This document shows, one piece after another, positions 14,593-14,745 of a stretch of DNA of 14,745 nt. The stretch is from Acidobacteriaceae bacterium (GTDB taxonomy: Bacteria > Acidobacteriota > Terriglobia > Terriglobales > Acidobacteriaceae). A program made the translations under genes and the position numbers. Numbering within the stretch: position 1 is the stretch's first letter; every line of letters begins with the position of its first letter. The DNA lies in assembly GCA_003166055.1 (NCBI GenBank), contig PMWR01000637.1, positions 1 to 14,745 on the forward strand. The letters run 5' to 3'. The notes beneath the pieces were generated by a model, which had not been told where the DNA came from, ran no database searches, and saw only the letters and a list, made by a program, of their open reading frames with translations.

Positions 14593-14745
14593 TTGAGTTC
14601 TACTGACACTCTCGAAAACAACCCCCGACCTGAAACAGCCGAGGGGACGCATGAGCAAGAAGGCCTGGAAGCGCACGAACATGAGCACGAAGGCCACGCA
14701 CACGACCATGATGGGCATGACCATGAGCATGAGGGACACGACCAC
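14593..14745 (+). CDS. Partial gene: protein with His/Glu/Asp-rich N-terminus, cut by the right edge
   Basis: Fifty-one codons are visible from the TTG at 14593. After a hydrophilic lead (SSTDTLENNPRPETAEG) comes a run of alternating His and acidic residues with twelve His in about 33 residues (motifs such as HEHEHEGHAHDHDGHDH). Such tails bind Zn, Ni or Cu in metal transporters, SlyD-type chaperones, HypB/CobW GTPases and some trigger-factor-like proteins. The diagnostic domain lies beyond the window, so no family can be named. An ATG at 14560 in the same frame is the alternative start. The opposite-strand frame over the same bases reads as a Val/Met repeat and is only its mirror image. Confidence 0.6.
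   Translation, partial: MSSTDTLENNPRPETAEGTHEQEGLEAHEHEHEGHAHDHDGHDHEHEGHDH

Noticed and set aside
14449..14745. Minus-strand ORF rich in Val, Met and Phe at the right edge
   Set aside because: It is the reverse reading of the His/Asp/Glu codon repeat; the plus frame has a ribosome site and a recognisable metal-binding composition.

Overview
The window is GC-rich, densely coded DNA from a Gram-negative bacterium: it carries an outer-membrane efflux channel, a lipoprotein-type adaptor and exported sugar enzymes. The mix of an RND efflux operon, several Gfo/Idh/MocA oxidoreductases (one exported), an exported aldose epimerase and an integrase remnant resembles soil Acidobacteriota (Terriglobia). 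That assignment is an inference from gene content and style; no marker gene is present.

Layout. Bases 1 to about 540 hold the remains of a tyrosine-recombinase integrase, frameshifted near 202-229 and lacking its catalytic domain. A short unassigned reading-frame fragment (513-710) and an AT-richer spacer follow. Bases 824-6654 (minus strand) form a tight three-gene tripartite efflux operon, transcribed outer-membrane channel -> periplasmic adaptor -> RND permease, with a 3-base gap at one junction and a 1-base overlap at the other. Facing away from it, 6950-9045 (plus strand) encodes a two-component system: an OmpR/PhoB-type response regulator and a membrane histidine kinase that overlap by 4 bases. 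The divergent intergenic region holds a pair of 7-base direct repeats placed like a PhoB-family operator just upstream of a -10-like element for the efflux operon. The two-component system therefore probably controls the pump.

Bases 9046-9506 hold only a doubtful small lipoprotein/TPR-like ORF and a good minus-strand terminator. From 9507 the region turns metabolic: a cytoplasmic Gfo/Idh/MocA dehydrogenase (minus), divergent from an exported aldose 1-epimerase (plus) that ends in a strong Rho-independent terminator. Then come a zinc-ribbon/DUF2569 membrane protein (minus), a second Gfo/Idh/MocA oxidoreductase carrying a signal peptide (minus), a small CPCC cysteine-rich protein (plus), and the start of a protein with a striking His/Glu/Asp-rich N-terminal region that runs off the right edge (plus).

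No rRNA, tRNA, CRISPR array or complete mobile element was seen. I do not see a clearly new multi-gene system. The most testable points are the operator between the two-component and efflux genes, the export route of the signal-peptide-bearing oxidoreductase, the integrase remnant beside the efflux operon, and the His-rich protein at the edge.
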